Shown: positions 1 through 9,311, numbered from the stretch's first letter. The stretch is 64,000 nt of DNA from Leptospira jelokensis (GCF_004769635.1 NZ_RQGH01000011.1:428283-492282), one strand, 5' to 3'. Notes: generated by a model from the letters alone, not told the origin. Numbers and translations are program-made.

Positions 1-1443
1 TAACCCTGCATAACGGTCTACGTCTTTGTAATATGTGCGAAACACATCTGTTTGTAGAAAAAATCGAACCCGTTCTTCGGGATCATAATTCATTCGAAAC
101 CCATAATTTAAATTCTCTCGAATCGCACCCATGACCCTAGGATTTGTGGTCCATTGGAAGGTATCGGGACGACTGATGGTGAGTAAATTTGGGTCTGCAC
201 CCACTAACACCTCTGGGTTTGTGATTTTGGAAATACCACCGTGGAGACCCAGTCCAAATTCTTTGGAAACATCATAGTTCAAACTTAAAAAACCAGTGGC
301 TTCCTTGGGGGATTCAAATTTACGTTTTGTATTTGCCTTTGCATCTGTCGCATAACCGCCTGTTAAATATCCGAATTGGCTGTTCGAAAATTCTTCGCCA
401 TATGTAGTCGTTTGGAAAGGTGCGATTCCTGACGAGGTAATTGAAGTTAGGTTTGTTCCGTATGATACCTCTCCTCTTGATTCAAAATTTCCAAGTTTCC
501 AAACAAACCCTACCGAAACTCCTCCAGAATTTAAGGTGGCCCTCTCTTGGTTTTCTTTTTGGTTTAGTGCAGATAATACCGTTTGGTTCGTGTTTGGTGA
601 CTGGTCCGGATATAACGTTTGCCCATCTCTTGCCGAATCAGTTTTTGGATCACTCACTTTGAGTTTTGTTCCTATGGCAGAAGTGGTGAAAAGAAAATTG
701 GAATGAGGGATCCAATCGATCCGAAAAGCAACCGTAGGCATAGAATTTCTTTCAATATTTGTTTTTACGTTGGGGTCATTGTGGAAACCTGTGGTTCCAA
801 CTGCCGTTCCTAATTTAAACTCACCTAACTTGTACCAGATGCCAATTTGTTCTCTTTGCCAACCAATGTTTCCAGAGGCGGACATAAAGGCACTAGCGTT
901 GTAGGATTGGGGAAATACTCCAGCAAAAAGGTCCCAAGTTCTTCCTAGAAAAATCTGCAATTTCAAACTAGGGTTGTATTGGAAATACATTTGCCTGACC
1001 CTAGGTTTTGTTTCTGCTCCCACAGCACTTTTGGTTACATCCACAAAGTCAGCTTCAAAAATCGCTTTTGCTTTGTTCCCATACCCAATCTCTGCACCCA
1101 GTAACGAACTTGTTGGGTAAATTCCTGAGCGAGGTTCTGCATCCCTAGCTTGCACTTCCCGTTTGGCAACCGTCGGTCCCACTAAATTATCAAAACCAAA
1201 AGATAAAACCGACCGGTTGGCGTAGGCAAAATCAGTTTTGAGCATACCGGTGACTTTGAATTGTAACTCAGGCATTTGGTTGGATTTTGGGTCAACTGTT
1301 GGCTCTTTGGAAATCCCTTGCGGAGGGTAAAGTGTTGTGCCGTCTTTGGAAATTGTTTTTTCTTCTTTTTCCGATTGTGAATGAAGTGATTGGGAAAGAC
1401 AAAGGAACAGATAAAGGAAAAGCATCGGAAATAGTGGTTTCAT
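1..1443 (-). CDS. Outer-membrane beta-barrel (porin-like) protein, 3'-truncated by window edge
   Basis: An uninterrupted minus-strand frame runs from an ATG at 1443 to the window edge, about 481 codons with no stop, so the C-terminus is missing. It opens with a signal peptide (MKPLFPMLFLYLFLCLSQSL) ending near a Ser-His-Ser stretch. The rest has the alternating polar/aromatic pattern of beta-strands, for example FKVTGMLKTDFAYANRSVLS and repeated short stretches ending in Tyr, Phe or Trp. This fits a DcaP- or porin-like outer-membrane barrel. The substrate cannot be told. The gene diverges from the chemoreceptor at 1554, leaving a 110-bp shared promoter region. The frame and export signal are seen directly; the barrel class is inferred. 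Confidence 0.75.
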   Translation of the reverse strand, partial: MKPLFPMLFLYLFLCLSQSLHSQSEKEEKTISKDGTTLYPPQGISKEPTVDPKSNQMPELQFKVTGMLKTDFAYANRSVLSFGFDNLVGPTVAKREVQARDAEPRSGIYPTSSLLGAEIGYGNKAKAIFEADFVDVTKSAVGAETKPRVRQMYFQYNPSLKLQIFLGRTWDLFAGVFPQSYNASAFMSASGNIGWQREQIGIWYKLGEFKLGTAVGTTGFHNDPNVKTNIERNSMPTVAFRIDWIPHSNFLFTTSAIGTKLKVSDPKTDSARDGQTLYPDQSPNTNQTVLSALNQKENQERATLNSGGVSVGFVWKLGNFESRGEVSYGTNLTSITSSGIAPFQTTTYGEEFSNSQFGYLTGGYATDAKANTKRKFESPKEATGFLSLNYDVSKEFGLGLHGGISKITNPEVLVGADPNLLTISRPDTFQWTTNPRVMGAIRENLNYGFRMNYDPEERVRFFLQTDVFRTYYKDVDRYAGL

Positions 1444-1553
1444 GAAAATTTTCCTTGTCTGTGATCTAGTAAAAATGTTAGAACACTCTATACTTTGTCT
1501 GAACTATTTGCAAGAAAACATTTTCATTCCGCTAAGGAAAGGATTCAATCTTT

Positions 1554-3599
1554 ATGAAATTGAAATGGGAACCCAATTCACTCCGAACCAAACTCATTGG
1601 CCTTACGATCCTTTCTGTTACCCTTGCCTGCGGGTTAACTGGTTTTTTGAGTTTTTATGTAGGGAGAAGTACGATCATTTCAAAATTAGAAAGTTTTGAT
1701 ATGGTGAAAATCCTAGAATCGAAGTCTGCGACAATCGATTCGATTTTGGAACGAGCTAAGGAGACAGCGGTTCTCATTGCAAACGACCAGCATACGATCC
1801 GCTGGGCAAAAACTGGTGAACCAAAAGGAGGAGAGGGAGATACGGTTTTTAAAAATCTCACAACTTACAAATCGAAATTAGGTTATATAACGTATTTAGG
1901 GATCATCAATCCTTTAACCAAAAACTATTGGAATGAGTCTGCCAAAAAGATTGATACACTTCGCGAAACTGATCCTGACGATAGTTGGTTTTATGAATTA
2001 ATGGAATCAAAAAAAGAATTGGTAACCAATATGGATTATACTGCGGAGTACAAATCATATGCTATATTCGTGAATGCGGTCGCGGTAGAAAACGGGAATC
2101 CAGTGCTTGTGAGTTCTATTGGGATCGATGTTTCGGTAGCTTCAAAACAATTTACACAAATTGACCAGTTTGGAGGGGAAAGTTGGCTCGTTGACAACCA
2201 AGGGAACATCCAACTTGCTTTGGATAGCAGTTTGATCGATCAAAGTATTAGTAAAACGTTTCCCGATGGAGTCGTTGCAAAACTAAAACATGCAAGTGAT
2301 GAGGTTTTTATATTTTCAGGGAAAGATTTAGAGGGCAAACATTGTCTTTATGGGAGTTACAAACTCCATTCTGTCCCTTGGCGAGTGATTTACCGAGTCC
2401 CTCTGTCAAACATGACAAAGTCATTGGATGTGATTGCTTTGTTTACATTGATCAGTATCCTATTTTCTGTTGTGGTAGTTTCGATTGGTATGGGCTATGT
2501 GTTAACGAAGGTGACTCATGCAATTCGGGAAGCTTCCATGCTGATGAATCGGATCTCACATAATGAATTATCATTTGAAGTGCCTAAAGTTCAATTGAAT
2601 CGTAAAGATGAGATCGGTGGTATGGCAAAAAGTTTAGAGAAGATGCGCCAAAACTTAATCGTCATCGTTCAAAAAATCCAAAAACTTTCTGAATCCATCA
2701 CTGGAAAAAGTTCCCACCTTTCTTCTTTGGCTTCTGATTCTTCAGCGACGATTGAAGAAATTGCTTCCTCCGTGCAAGAATTATCAGCTAGTGCAGAAAA
2801 TGTCTCTGCGTCCGCAGAGGAGATCTCCTCCCAGTCCAATTCTATGATTGAAACTTTAAATTTACTCGGAAGTGAAATGGAACTTGTCTCCAAAGGGGCA
2901 GAAAGGATAGAAGGGAAAGCAAGTGAACTGGAATCATTTGTTGGAAAATCACTATTAGATGCAAAGTCTCTTTTTGAAACGATCAATACTAAAATACAAA
3001 ATGCAGTAAAGGATGCAGAAGCCATCAAAGAAATTCGTGAACTTGCGAGTATGATTGCAGAAATTGGTGACCAAACCAACTTACTTTCGTTAAATGCTGC
3101 AATTGAAGCTGCGAGAGCAGGGGAACATGGAAGGGGATTTGCTGTCGTTGCCACAGAAGTTTCCAATTTAGCTGGTAAATCACAAGATACTGTCAAAAAA
3201 ATTGTGGAACTCAACCACAAACTAGAAAAAGCCATGTTGGAAATGGTTGACTCTGTCAAAGAACTTTTGGGAATGATTACTGGGAAAGTGATCCCTGATT
3301 ATGAAGGTGTGGTGGCAAGTGGAAAGGAATACCGCATCCAATCGGAAGAAATCAATTCTCTTGCAAAACGAACTTTTTTATTGGCAAAAGAAATTAGTTC
3401 CAGTATCAGCGAAGTCCACCACGCCATCATTTCCGTATCTGAAGCGATGAACCAAAACGCATTGGCACTTGGTGAGATCAGTTCAGGAACCAACCAAATG
3501 AGTGAAGTATCGATGCAAACAGCTGATAGTTCTGCCGAACTCAATCAAACTGCAATTGATATGAAAGACATAGCGTATCAGTTTAAAATTGAATCATAG
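1554..3599 (+). CDS. Methyl-accepting chemotaxis protein with periplasmic dCACHE-type sensor
   Basis: A transmembrane chemoreceptor of 681 aa that should signal to CheA/CheW. One TM helix lies near residues 11-31 and a second near 296-318. They flank a periplasmic region of about 260 residues with dCACHE-like features, including DDSWFYELM and SSIGIDVSV. A HAMP linker follows, then a coiled-coil signalling domain with the conserved hairpin tip (IGDQTNLLSLNAAIEAARAG, then [15 protein letters not shown]). No C-terminal CheR-tethering pentapeptide is seen. The ATG at 1554 is preceded by AAGGAAAGGA ten bases upstream, which is a good ribosome site. The ligand is unknown. It converges on the ankyrin operon with 5 bases between stop codons. 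Confidence 0.95.
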   Translation: MKLKWEPNSLRTKLIGLTILSVTLACGLTGFLSFYVGRSTIISKLESFDMVKILESKSATIDSILERAKETAVLIANDQHTIRWAKTGEPKGGEGDTVFKNLTTYKSKLGYITYLGIINPLTKNYWNESAKKIDTLRETDPDDSWFYELMESKKELVTNMDYTAEYKSYAIFVNAVAVENGNPVLVSSIGIDVSVASKQFTQIDQFGGESWLVDNQGNIQLALDSSLIDQSISKTFPDGVVAKLKHASDEVFIFSGKDLEGKHCLYGSYKLHSVPWRVIYRVPLSNMTKSLDVIALFTLISILFSVVVVSIGMGYVLTKVTHAIREASMLMNRISHNELSFEVPKVQLNRKDEIGGMAKSLEKMRQNLIVIVQKIQKLSESITGKSSHLSSLASDSSATIEEIASSVQELSASAENVSASAEEISSQSNSMIETLNLLGSEMELVSKGAERIEGKASELESFVGKSLLDAKSLFETINTKIQNAVKDAEAIKEIRELASMIAEIGDQTNLLSLNAAIEAARAGEHGRGFAVVATEVSNLAGKSQDTVKKIVELNHKLEKAMLEMVDSVKELLGMITGKVIPDYEGVVASGKEYRIQSEEINSLAKRTFLLAKEISSSISEVHHAIISVSEAMNQNALALGEISSGTNQMSEVSMQTADSSAELNQTAIDMKDIAYQFKIES

Positions 3600-3604
3600 T
3601 TTGT

Positions 3605-4735
3605 TTATGGTACGATTGTTGATTCCATTTTTGATTCAATCAGGGTTCTTACTTTTGACATCGAAGGCAAACTACAATAGTCGAATGCCGATATCCCATC
3701 ATTGTTCCTAAGTCGTATATTAGCTTTTGCGGAAATTAGATATTCAGCCACTTCTGTTTTTTTGTAAAAAGTTGCTGTAATTAACGGTGTATTACCTAAA
3801 TTATCTTTGTAGTTGATATCAACTTTTTGTTCGACTAGGAATTGAACGTTAGATAGACGGCCGTTTGCAGAAGCGATGTGTAGAGCGGTTCTACCTTCGT
3901 TGTCTTCGTCCATTAGATTTGCTTTTTTAGATACGAGCAGTTTCATTGAATCCAAGGCACCGTACTTGGCAGCATACATCATTGCTGTGAAACCATTTTT
4001 ATCACTGGCATTTGGATTTGCTCCTGCCTCTAAGAGGATTTTGACTAACTCTTGTTTGTCCTTTTTGGCTGCTTCAATCAGAGCTGTTTGTCCATTATCA
4101 TCAGCAATTTCCAAATCAACCGAGTTTGAAATTAAAAACCGAACGCTTGCGGGTTGGTTTTGGTCAATTGCAATGGATAACGCATTCCAAGCAAAAAAAT
4201 CCCGTAAGTTGGGATTGGCTCCATTTCGGAGTAGGACAGACATAACTTCTATAAATCCTTTTTCACTCGCAATCATGAGTGGAGTTCGACCATAAATATC
4301 TCGAATATTCGGATTGGCTTTGTGTTGTAGAAGTATGTCTGTCGATACGACTCGACCATACTTTGCAGCACAATGGAGCGGGGACTCACCGAAAACAGAT
4401 CGGTGGTTAGGGTTTGCCTGGCGTTTTAATAATAAATCTACGATTTGATGGTTCTCTATACAGGAAGCAAAGATTAAGGGAGTGATGCCATTTTCGTTTC
4501 TTAAATTAACATCTGCACCATGTTCAATTAACATTTGTACCATATCGACATTGTTCGATTGGATCGCATCTTGTAGGAGTGAGGTACCGGTGACGCTGTA
4601 AACCCAATTGGCATTTGCTTTGTGAATGTGCCTTCTAGCTGTTTTCAGATCATTTCGAATGATAGAACCTCTTACGATTGCTTCATTACAATATAAAAAT
4701 AAAAATGTGCTTATGATAAGGATTATGGATTTCAT
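3605..4735 (-). CDS. Ankyrin-repeat lipoprotein (376 aa)
   Basis: The N-terminus MKSIILIISTFLFLYC carries a spirochaetal lipobox (Leu-Tyr-Cys), so the product is probably lipidated and faces the periplasm or an outer leaflet. After the Cys the protein is almost entirely ankyrin repeats, about nine or ten units of the type NGITPLIFASCIENHQIVDL or YGRTPLMIASEKGFIEVMSV, ending in a weaker repeat. Ankyrin repeats bind proteins and carry no catalysis. It is the last gene of a three-gene operon: its ATG overlaps the TGA of the second ankyrin gene by four bases. Translational coupling and shared architecture suggest the two ankyrin proteins act together, perhaps with the S41-like protein. The partner is not known. 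Confidence 0.9.
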   Translation of the reverse strand: MKSIILIISTFLFLYCNEAIVRGSIIRNDLKTARRHIHKANANWVYSVTGTSLLQDAIQSNNVDMVQMLIEHGADVNLRNENGITPLIFASCIENHQIVDLLLKRQANPNHRSVFGESPLHCAAKYGRVVSTDILLQHKANPNIRDIYGRTPLMIASEKGFIEVMSVLLRNGANPNLRDFFAWNALSIAIDQNQPASVRFLISNSVDLEIADDNGQTALIEAAKKDKQELVKILLEAGANPNASDKNGFTAMMYAAKYGALDSMKLLVSKKANLMDEDNEGRTALHIASANGRLSNVQFLVEQKVDINYKDNLGNTPLITATFYKKTEVAEYLISAKANIRLRNNDGISAFDYCSLPSMSKVRTLIESKMESTIVP

Positions 4736-5472
4736 TTATTTTCAGAGAATTCCAAAAGCAGTAATCTGATTTTTGTTTGGCCATTCCTTATGGCAAACAT
4801 ATCTGAGTTTTGATTTTCTATGTTTTTAATATTTGGGTTTGCACCATATTGGAGCAATAATTTGAGAATTGTAATCCTACCTTTTCCTACCGCCATGTGC
4901 AATGCTGTCATTCCTTGATTATTTTGTAAATTTACGTTAGGATTTTGGCTTAACAATAGTTTTGAAATTTCAACGTAACCTTTTTGTGAGGCCAACATGA
5001 GGAAAGTATTACCATCCGTATTTTGGTAATCGATCTTTGGATGATACTCAAGATATAATTTTACCATATCCGTATGGCCATCTTCCACTGCATAAAACAA
5101 GGCTGTATTCATTTTGAAATCTAATGAATTAGGATCAGATTTTGCATCTAAAAGAAGTTTTGCGATCTCAAGATTTCTATTTTTTGTTGCCCAATGTAAG
5201 GCAGTAAAACCAAATTTGTCTTGCGCTTCCAGATTGGCATTCTTTTGGATGAACAACTTGACTAGGTCTGAGAATCCAAGTTTTGTAGCGATGATAAGAG
5301 GTGTTTCGTTATTGGAATTTTTGGAATTTATATCGATTTCGTTTTTTAGGAGAGATTCAACTTTTAAAATTTGCCCCTTCTCGGTTGCACTGCGCAAAGC
5401 ACTACCACTCGTACATTGGAAAGTAAACGATAAAATTACCAAAAGGAATAAATGTGAGTTTATCATTTTCAT
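4732..5472 (-). CDS. Ankyrin-repeat lipoprotein (246 aa)
   Basis: A smaller paralogue of the neighbouring ankyrin protein. The signal MKMINSHLFLLVILSFTFQC ends in a Cys that fits a lipoprotein cleavage site. About six ankyrin repeats follow, for example NNETPLIIATKLGFSDLVKL, FGFTALHWATKNRNLEIAKL and QGMTALHMAVGKGRITILKL. The start ATG overlaps the stop of the upstream S41-like gene by one base (TAATG), and its own stop overlaps the next ATG, so all three genes are translationally coupled. Protein-protein interaction in the envelope is the expected role; nothing indicates enzymatic activity. Confidence 0.9.
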   Translation of the reverse strand: MKMINSHLFLLVILSFTFQCTSGSALRSATEKGQILKVESLLKNEIDINSKNSNNETPLIIATKLGFSDLVKLFIQKNANLEAQDKFGFTALHWATKNRNLEIAKLLLDAKSDPNSLDFKMNTALFYAVEDGHTDMVKLYLEYHPKIDYQNTDGNTFLMLASQKGYVEISKLLLSQNPNVNLQNNQGMTALHMAVGKGRITILKLLLQYGANPNIKNIENQNSDMFAIRNGQTKIRLLLLEFSENK

Positions 5473-6962
5473 TAATTAAAAATCTTTTCTTGTCTTTTGT
5501 TGAGATACAATTGATAGTATTCTATCGCTCTTGAAAGGACAAAGTCCATCCTTGTTGGATTCACTTCTGTAAACATACCATTGTTAGATGAGTTTGTTCG
5601 TAACTGTTTGTCTAAGTTTTGTTGGATCAGATGAGAAGGATTCCTTTTATTTTCAGCCAATGGTTTGATCCAATTCCAATATTTAGTTTCATCCATTTGG
5701 TTTGGGTCTTTCTTTGGATCATCGATGATGATATCTGGTGTGATCCCATAACCTTGGATTTCTTCGCCTGAACTGAGTATCATTCTTTTGTTGGTAATAC
5801 CAGAAAAATAACCAGTTTTTTTTCCAATTTCAAAAAAGACCTGAAAGGTTCCCTGTCCAAAGGTTTTTGAACCAAAAACCAAACTATTTCTATTTTGTTG
5901 GAAGCTACCCGTGATGAGTTCTGCTCCTCCTTTCGTGTTTGGACCGACTAAGATGGCAATGGGTCCTTCCCAAATGATGGTTTCATCTCGAATGGAAGGG
6001 TGAATCGTTTTTGCATATTTATCCTGTAAACTAAACATTTGATTTGATTTTATAAAAAGTGAAAGAAATTTCTCTAGTTCCGTAAGGTTTGTTTTTTCAC
6101 ATTCCCGTAAATCAAATAGAACCGCTCCAATTTGATTTTGGTTTTTCATTTTCTCGTTTAAGTAGTGTTCGATGATTTTTTTTGTGGCACTAGAGGTTGT
6201 GAATTTATCATCGTATGTGATAAAATTTTTGATTTTGATGTAAAGTATATCCGGATAACCCGTAAAGATTTGATGAGAAATGTTATCCAATACATTGAAT
6301 GAAAAATTATTTTGGATTGAACTGGTTTGGTATACACTTGAATGAGGGTCCAATTCTTCTATGAAACCAGACATTGCTTGGAATATCAACTTTTCTTGGA
6401 ATTCATCCAATTTATCTTTGAATTTGGGATCCATTTTCCCCATTAAAAAAATATAATTTAAATTCTCTTCAAATTCAAATTGGTCAATCTGTAAATCTGC
6501 CATATGGATATTCAGTTCTTTTTTGTATTTTGGCTGAATTGCAGATTGATTTTCTTTTTCTAGGCGGCTTTGTTTGATCTGAATAAATTTTTGATTTTCA
6601 AAAGGAAGAACGGTCCCTGAAGGGATCACGTCTGGTTTCTGCTGATAAAGCTCATAATAGGTTTTTGGATAAATTTGGATACCGAGCAGTTCGTATGCTT
6701 TTGCAATTGCATTGGCATAACAAGCGGACATGTTTGTTGGACTACTCGTTAGGTGGTGGGCACGAATGTCATTTTTTAATCTGATAAAATGTTCTAAGTT
6801 CAATTTTCCTGTATACAGGTATGGGTAAATGGATTCTTTTTTTGTTTTTTCGATCGAATCAAAAGGCAAACGTTTTGCAATTTTGGTTTTGGGTTGGTTG
6901 CACAAAGAAAAACCAAAAAAGAAACACCCTACAAGAACAAGAGAGAGAAACTTGGAATTCAT
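5472..6962 (-). CDS. S41-family (C-terminal processing peptidase-like) lipoprotein, predicted inactive
   Basis: The fold is that of tail-specific/CtpA proteases: an N-terminal motif LDPHSSVY and a C-terminal domain with GAELITGSFQ, TFGQGTFQ and IQGYGITPDI. In active members the catalytic Ser sits two residues before the Ser-Glu of the SASE motif, and a Lys lies 25 residues later in TFGKG. Here the matching positions are Gly (KGGAE) and Gln (TFGQG), with the 25-residue spacing kept, so both catalytic residues are lost. No clear PDZ domain is visible. I start at the ATG at 6962 because it gives a clean lipoprotein signal (MNSKFLSLVLVGCFFFGFSLC). A TTG at 7007 would add 15 residues. It is the first gene of the ankyrin operon. 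Confidence 0.85.
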   Translation of the reverse strand: MNSKFLSLVLVGCFFFGFSLCNQPKTKIAKRLPFDSIEKTKKESIYPYLYTGKLNLEHFIRLKNDIRAHHLTSSPTNMSACYANAIAKAYELLGIQIYPKTYYELYQQKPDVIPSGTVLPFENQKFIQIKQSRLEKENQSAIQPKYKKELNIHMADLQIDQFEFEENLNYIFLMGKMDPKFKDKLDEFQEKLIFQAMSGFIEELDPHSSVYQTSSIQNNFSFNVLDNISHQIFTGYPDILYIKIKNFITYDDKFTTSSATKKIIEHYLNEKMKNQNQIGAVLFDLRECEKTNLTELEKFLSLFIKSNQMFSLQDKYAKTIHPSIRDETIIWEGPIAILVGPNTKGGAELITGSFQQNRNSLVFGSKTFGQGTFQVFFEIGKKTGYFSGITNKRMILSSGEEIQGYGITPDIIIDDPKKDPNQMDETKYWNWIKPLAENKRNPSHLIQQNLDKQLRTNSSNNGMFTEVNPTRMDFVLSRAIEYYQLYLNKRQEKIFN

Positions 6963-7269
6963 GGAATATGGATTAGATGGCACCCTATGAACCAAACTGT
7001 AAATCAAAAACTCCGAAGGATCAGTTACTTTTTTATTGCTCTACTCATATTCTGCCAGAAAGAGGTTGAACTTGGAAATGCGAAATTTCAAAATATCCCC
7101 ACAGGCAAGAATTGGATTTTGGTTTTACCTGCAGTGATTGATGATGTTATCTTAGTTTGTTTTGCTTAACTTGTTTCAAAAGAAAATCATTTCACGAAAA
7201 GTTGTTTCGTCTAATTGTTTGTGAGGATCTATCCAATTTAGAAAGTAGCCAGAGGGGTATTCGTTTTCG
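6963..7269. other. Intergenic region between divergent genes
   Basis: About 300 bases separate the S41-like gene from the small exported protein gene on the other strand. A short inverted repeat, ACGAAA-AGTTG-TTTCGT, lies at 7194-7210, about 60 bases upstream of the plus-strand start, and could be an operator. A 60-codon open frame at 6987-7169 has no ribosome site and I do not call it. No RNA gene or repeat is recognised. Confidence 0.4.
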
Positions 7270-7758
7270 ATGAAATCAGTTTATAAATCGTTCTTATTAT
7301 TGTTTTTGGTTTTTTTTGCAATTGGAACTTATGCGGACCCAATGAAGACAAAGGAAGGGGAAACTTCTTTAAAGTCAGCTAACTTACAATACAAAGTTGA
7401 TAAGGGATTACTTAAAAAATTGTTATTGGAAATCGGTTACAAAATATTAAGTGATGAAGACAAACTTTTGATCCTCTCCTACCAAGATTTCAAAGTGGGT
7501 CTTATGTCTGGAAATGATACTTCCATCCAATTTTATTCTTCCTTCACAACAGACAAAAAAAATAAAATGGATCTCGCCAACCGTTGGAACCAAAAGATGA
7601 GGTATTCGCGAAGTTATACTGATGCGGAAGGCAGGCTGATTTTAGAAAGTGATTTTGATTATTCGGGTGGGGTATCAGAGGAAGCGATCAAAGAGTTTTT
7701 ACAAAAGTTTCAGATTTTGAATTCTCAGTTTAGCACGTTACTGATCCTGGCAGAATGA
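7270..7758 (+). CDS. Small exported protein of unknown function (162 aa)
   Basis: The protein begins with a clear signal peptide (MKSVYKSFLLLFLVFFAIG, cleavage near TYA-DP). The mature part is about 140 residues with mixed alpha/beta character: YKILSDEDKLLILSYQDFKV, then SFTTDKKNKMDLANRWNQKM, then a strand-like LILESDFDYSGGVSEEAIKE. This layout resembles the YbjN/type III chaperone-like sensory fold, which often carries the AxxWN motif seen here as ANRWNQ; that assignment is tentative. The stop overlaps the next start by four bases (ATGA), so it is co-translated with the Cys-rich protein. Confidence 0.75.
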   Translation: MKSVYKSFLLLFLVFFAIGTYADPMKTKEGETSLKSANLQYKVDKGLLKKLLLEIGYKILSDEDKLLILSYQDFKVGLMSGNDTSIQFYSSFTTDKKNKMDLANRWNQKMRYSRSYTDAEGRLILESDFDYSGGVSEEAIKEFLQKFQILNSQFSTLLILAE

Positions 7759-8030
7759 GTCGGAAGGGATTCCATCAATTCATCATATATTTTTTGATTT
7801 ATTGGCTTTCACTAGTTCAATTAGATTCAAAGGAAAACTCTTTCTCGGAAGCATCCGATATTCGATTGTGTTTTGAAAGGGTAAGTGAATGTCTAAATCG
7901 TTGTCACCTCAACCATCCTACTAGTGATACAAGATTTCCGGAATACAAACGAAATTACTGCAGAGAAGAGTGTATCACCGATCCAGCGAATTTGATTTGT
8001 AGGAATCTATTCCAATCAAGTTACAAATAA
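7755..8030 (+). CDS. Small Cys-rich exported protein with twin CX3C motifs
   Basis: A 91-residue protein with an N-terminal hydrophobic segment (FIIYFLIYWLSLVQL) that fits a signal peptide. The mature part has six cysteines: CFERVSEC, then CLNRC sharing the second Cys, and later CREEC plus one near the end (ANLICR). Two CX3C pairs 18 residues apart are the pattern of a disulphide-clamped helical hairpin. It overlaps the upstream gene by four bases, so the two products probably work together in the periplasm. I do not recognise a named family. Confidence 0.65.
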   Translation: MSRKGFHQFIIYFLIYWLSLVQLDSKENSFSEASDIRLCFERVSECLNRCHLNHPTSDTRFPEYKRNYCREECITDPANLICRNLFQSSYK

Positions 8031-8213
8031 GAAGGAATCCTGATAATTCAACCTACAAAACTCGACACTCTATCTGAATGCGTATGCATCTGCCAAAAAT
8101 TTAAAATACTTTAATGCTTTGAAAAAAATAGTATTCGGAGAGGAACTGGGAAAGGACATTGAAGGAGAAGTCATACTCGGTTGATGCAGAACGAAAATAG
8201 GAGAGAATCAAAC

Positions 8214-8675
8214 ATGTCACGTCCATTCAAAGTATTAGGGATCCAACAAGTTGCCATTGGTGGGGAGTCCAAGGAAAAATTATCCAAGTTTTGGGTCGAT
8301 CTAATGGGCCTTACGAAGGTTTCCGAATATAAAAGCGAAAAGGAAAATGTCGATGAAGACATCCTTTCGATGGGAAACGGTCCCTATAAAGTCGAAATAG
8401 ATTTGATGCAACCGATTGATCCGAATAAAAGTCCAAAAGTTCACGATCCGAAACTCAATCACATTGGTCTCTGGATTGATAAATTGGAAGAATGTGTGGA
8501 TTACCTTACCAAACAAGGAGTTCGTTTCACACCAGGTGGGATCCGGAAAGGGGCCGCCGGGTACAATGTATGTTTCATCCATCCAAAAGGAAATGAAGAA
8601 TTCCCCCTTTGTAGCGAAGGTGTACTGGTTGAGCTTGTCCAAGCGCCAGAAGACGTCATCAAAGCGTTGGGTTAA
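8214..8675 (+). CDS. VOC (glyoxalase/bleomycin-resistance fold) protein
   Basis: A 153-residue single-domain or paired-motif vicinal oxygen chelate protein, close in layout to lactoylglutathione lyase. Candidate metal ligands can be picked out: a Gln in GIQQVAIGG, a Glu in KVEIDLMQP, a His in LNHIGLWID and a Glu in VLVELVQAP. This is a Gln-Glu-His-Glu set like that of human-type glyoxalase I. The ATG at 8214 is chosen over an upstream TTG because AGGAGAG ends eight bases before it. Substrate is unproven; methylglyoxal adduct detoxification or an epimerase role are both possible. It stands alone and converges on the lipocalin gene. Confidence 0.85.
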   Translation: MSRPFKVLGIQQVAIGGESKEKLSKFWVDLMGLTKVSEYKSEKENVDEDILSMGNGPYKVEIDLMQPIDPNKSPKVHDPKLNHIGLWIDKLEECVDYLTKQGVRFTPGGIRKGAAGYNVCFIHPKGNEEFPLCSEGVLVELVQAPEDVIKALG

Positions 8676-8687
8676 ACCAAAGCTAAG

Positions 8688-9311
8688 TCAGTAGGATAAC
8701 AGACGATTGGTGTCATAACCAATCGTTTTTGCATATTCTATGTACTCGGTTTCAATCTGGGGGGCTATGGTTTTCTCTCTGGAGAATACCCACAAAAAAT
8801 TGGGATCAGGTCCACCGATGAGGGCTGTTTGGTATCCCTGTCGGTCAATTCGTAAGACCAAATAGTCCCCAAAGAAAAACGGAAAGAAAAAACTAACTTT
8901 TAGTTTGCCTACACTTGGGTTCGGTATGAGTGCCACTCCATCCAAACGAGTTTCCCCAGTTGCACTGAGGCCTTGGTTTGTGACTCGGATGGTTCCGTCT
9001 CCTGGTAAGGAGTAGGTAGCGGAAACGGCAGAGAGTCCAGATTGGAAAGAATTGTCGATGCGTTTGATTTCATTCCATGTTCCTAAAAATTGATTCCAGT
9101 CAACATTGGTTTCCGCATAAGAATCAAAAGGCGAAGTGGATAGGTAGGTAACAGCACCAAAGGTTAGCAATCGACCAATCGTTAACTCATTTTGCTCTTC
9201 CTTGGTTTCAAAGGAAAGATCCTTCGTAGAACAGCCATTCAATAAATAGAAAAGGAAAAAAGGGAGGAGTAAGACGACTTGTTTCCTGTTTGACCGATCT
9301 AAAAATCCCAT
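8688..9311 (-). CDS. blc: Blc-like lipocalin lipoprotein
   Basis: A 207-residue lipocalin. The N-terminal signal LLPFFLFYLLNGC ends in a lipobox Cys. The first conserved lipocalin block is FLGTWNEIKRIDNSFQSG (usually Gly-x-Trp-Tyr-Glu), followed by SATYSLPGDGTIRVTN. The later blocks GDYLVLRIDRQGYQTALIGG and LWVFSREK match the bacterial lipocalin Blc. Family members bind lysophospholipids or other small hydrophobic molecules at the outer membrane. It lies 40 bases downstream of the UPF0104 gene on the same strand and may be the last gene of that operon. Confidence 0.85.
   Translation of the reverse strand: MGFLDRSNRKQVVLLLPFFLFYLLNGCSTKDLSFETKEEQNELTIGRLLTFGAVTYLSTSPFDSYAETNVDWNQFLGTWNEIKRIDNSFQSGLSAVSATYSLPGDGTIRVTNQGLSATGETRLDGVALIPNPSVGKLKVSFFFPFFFGDYLVLRIDRQGYQTALIGGPDPNFLWVFSREKTIAPQIETEYIEYAKTIGYDTNRLLSY

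Noticed and set aside
6987..7169. 60-codon plus-strand frame with a lipobox-like FIALLIFC
   Set aside because: No ribosome site before the ATG, very hydrophobic C-terminus for a lipoprotein, and it lies in the promoter region of the minus-strand S41-like operon.
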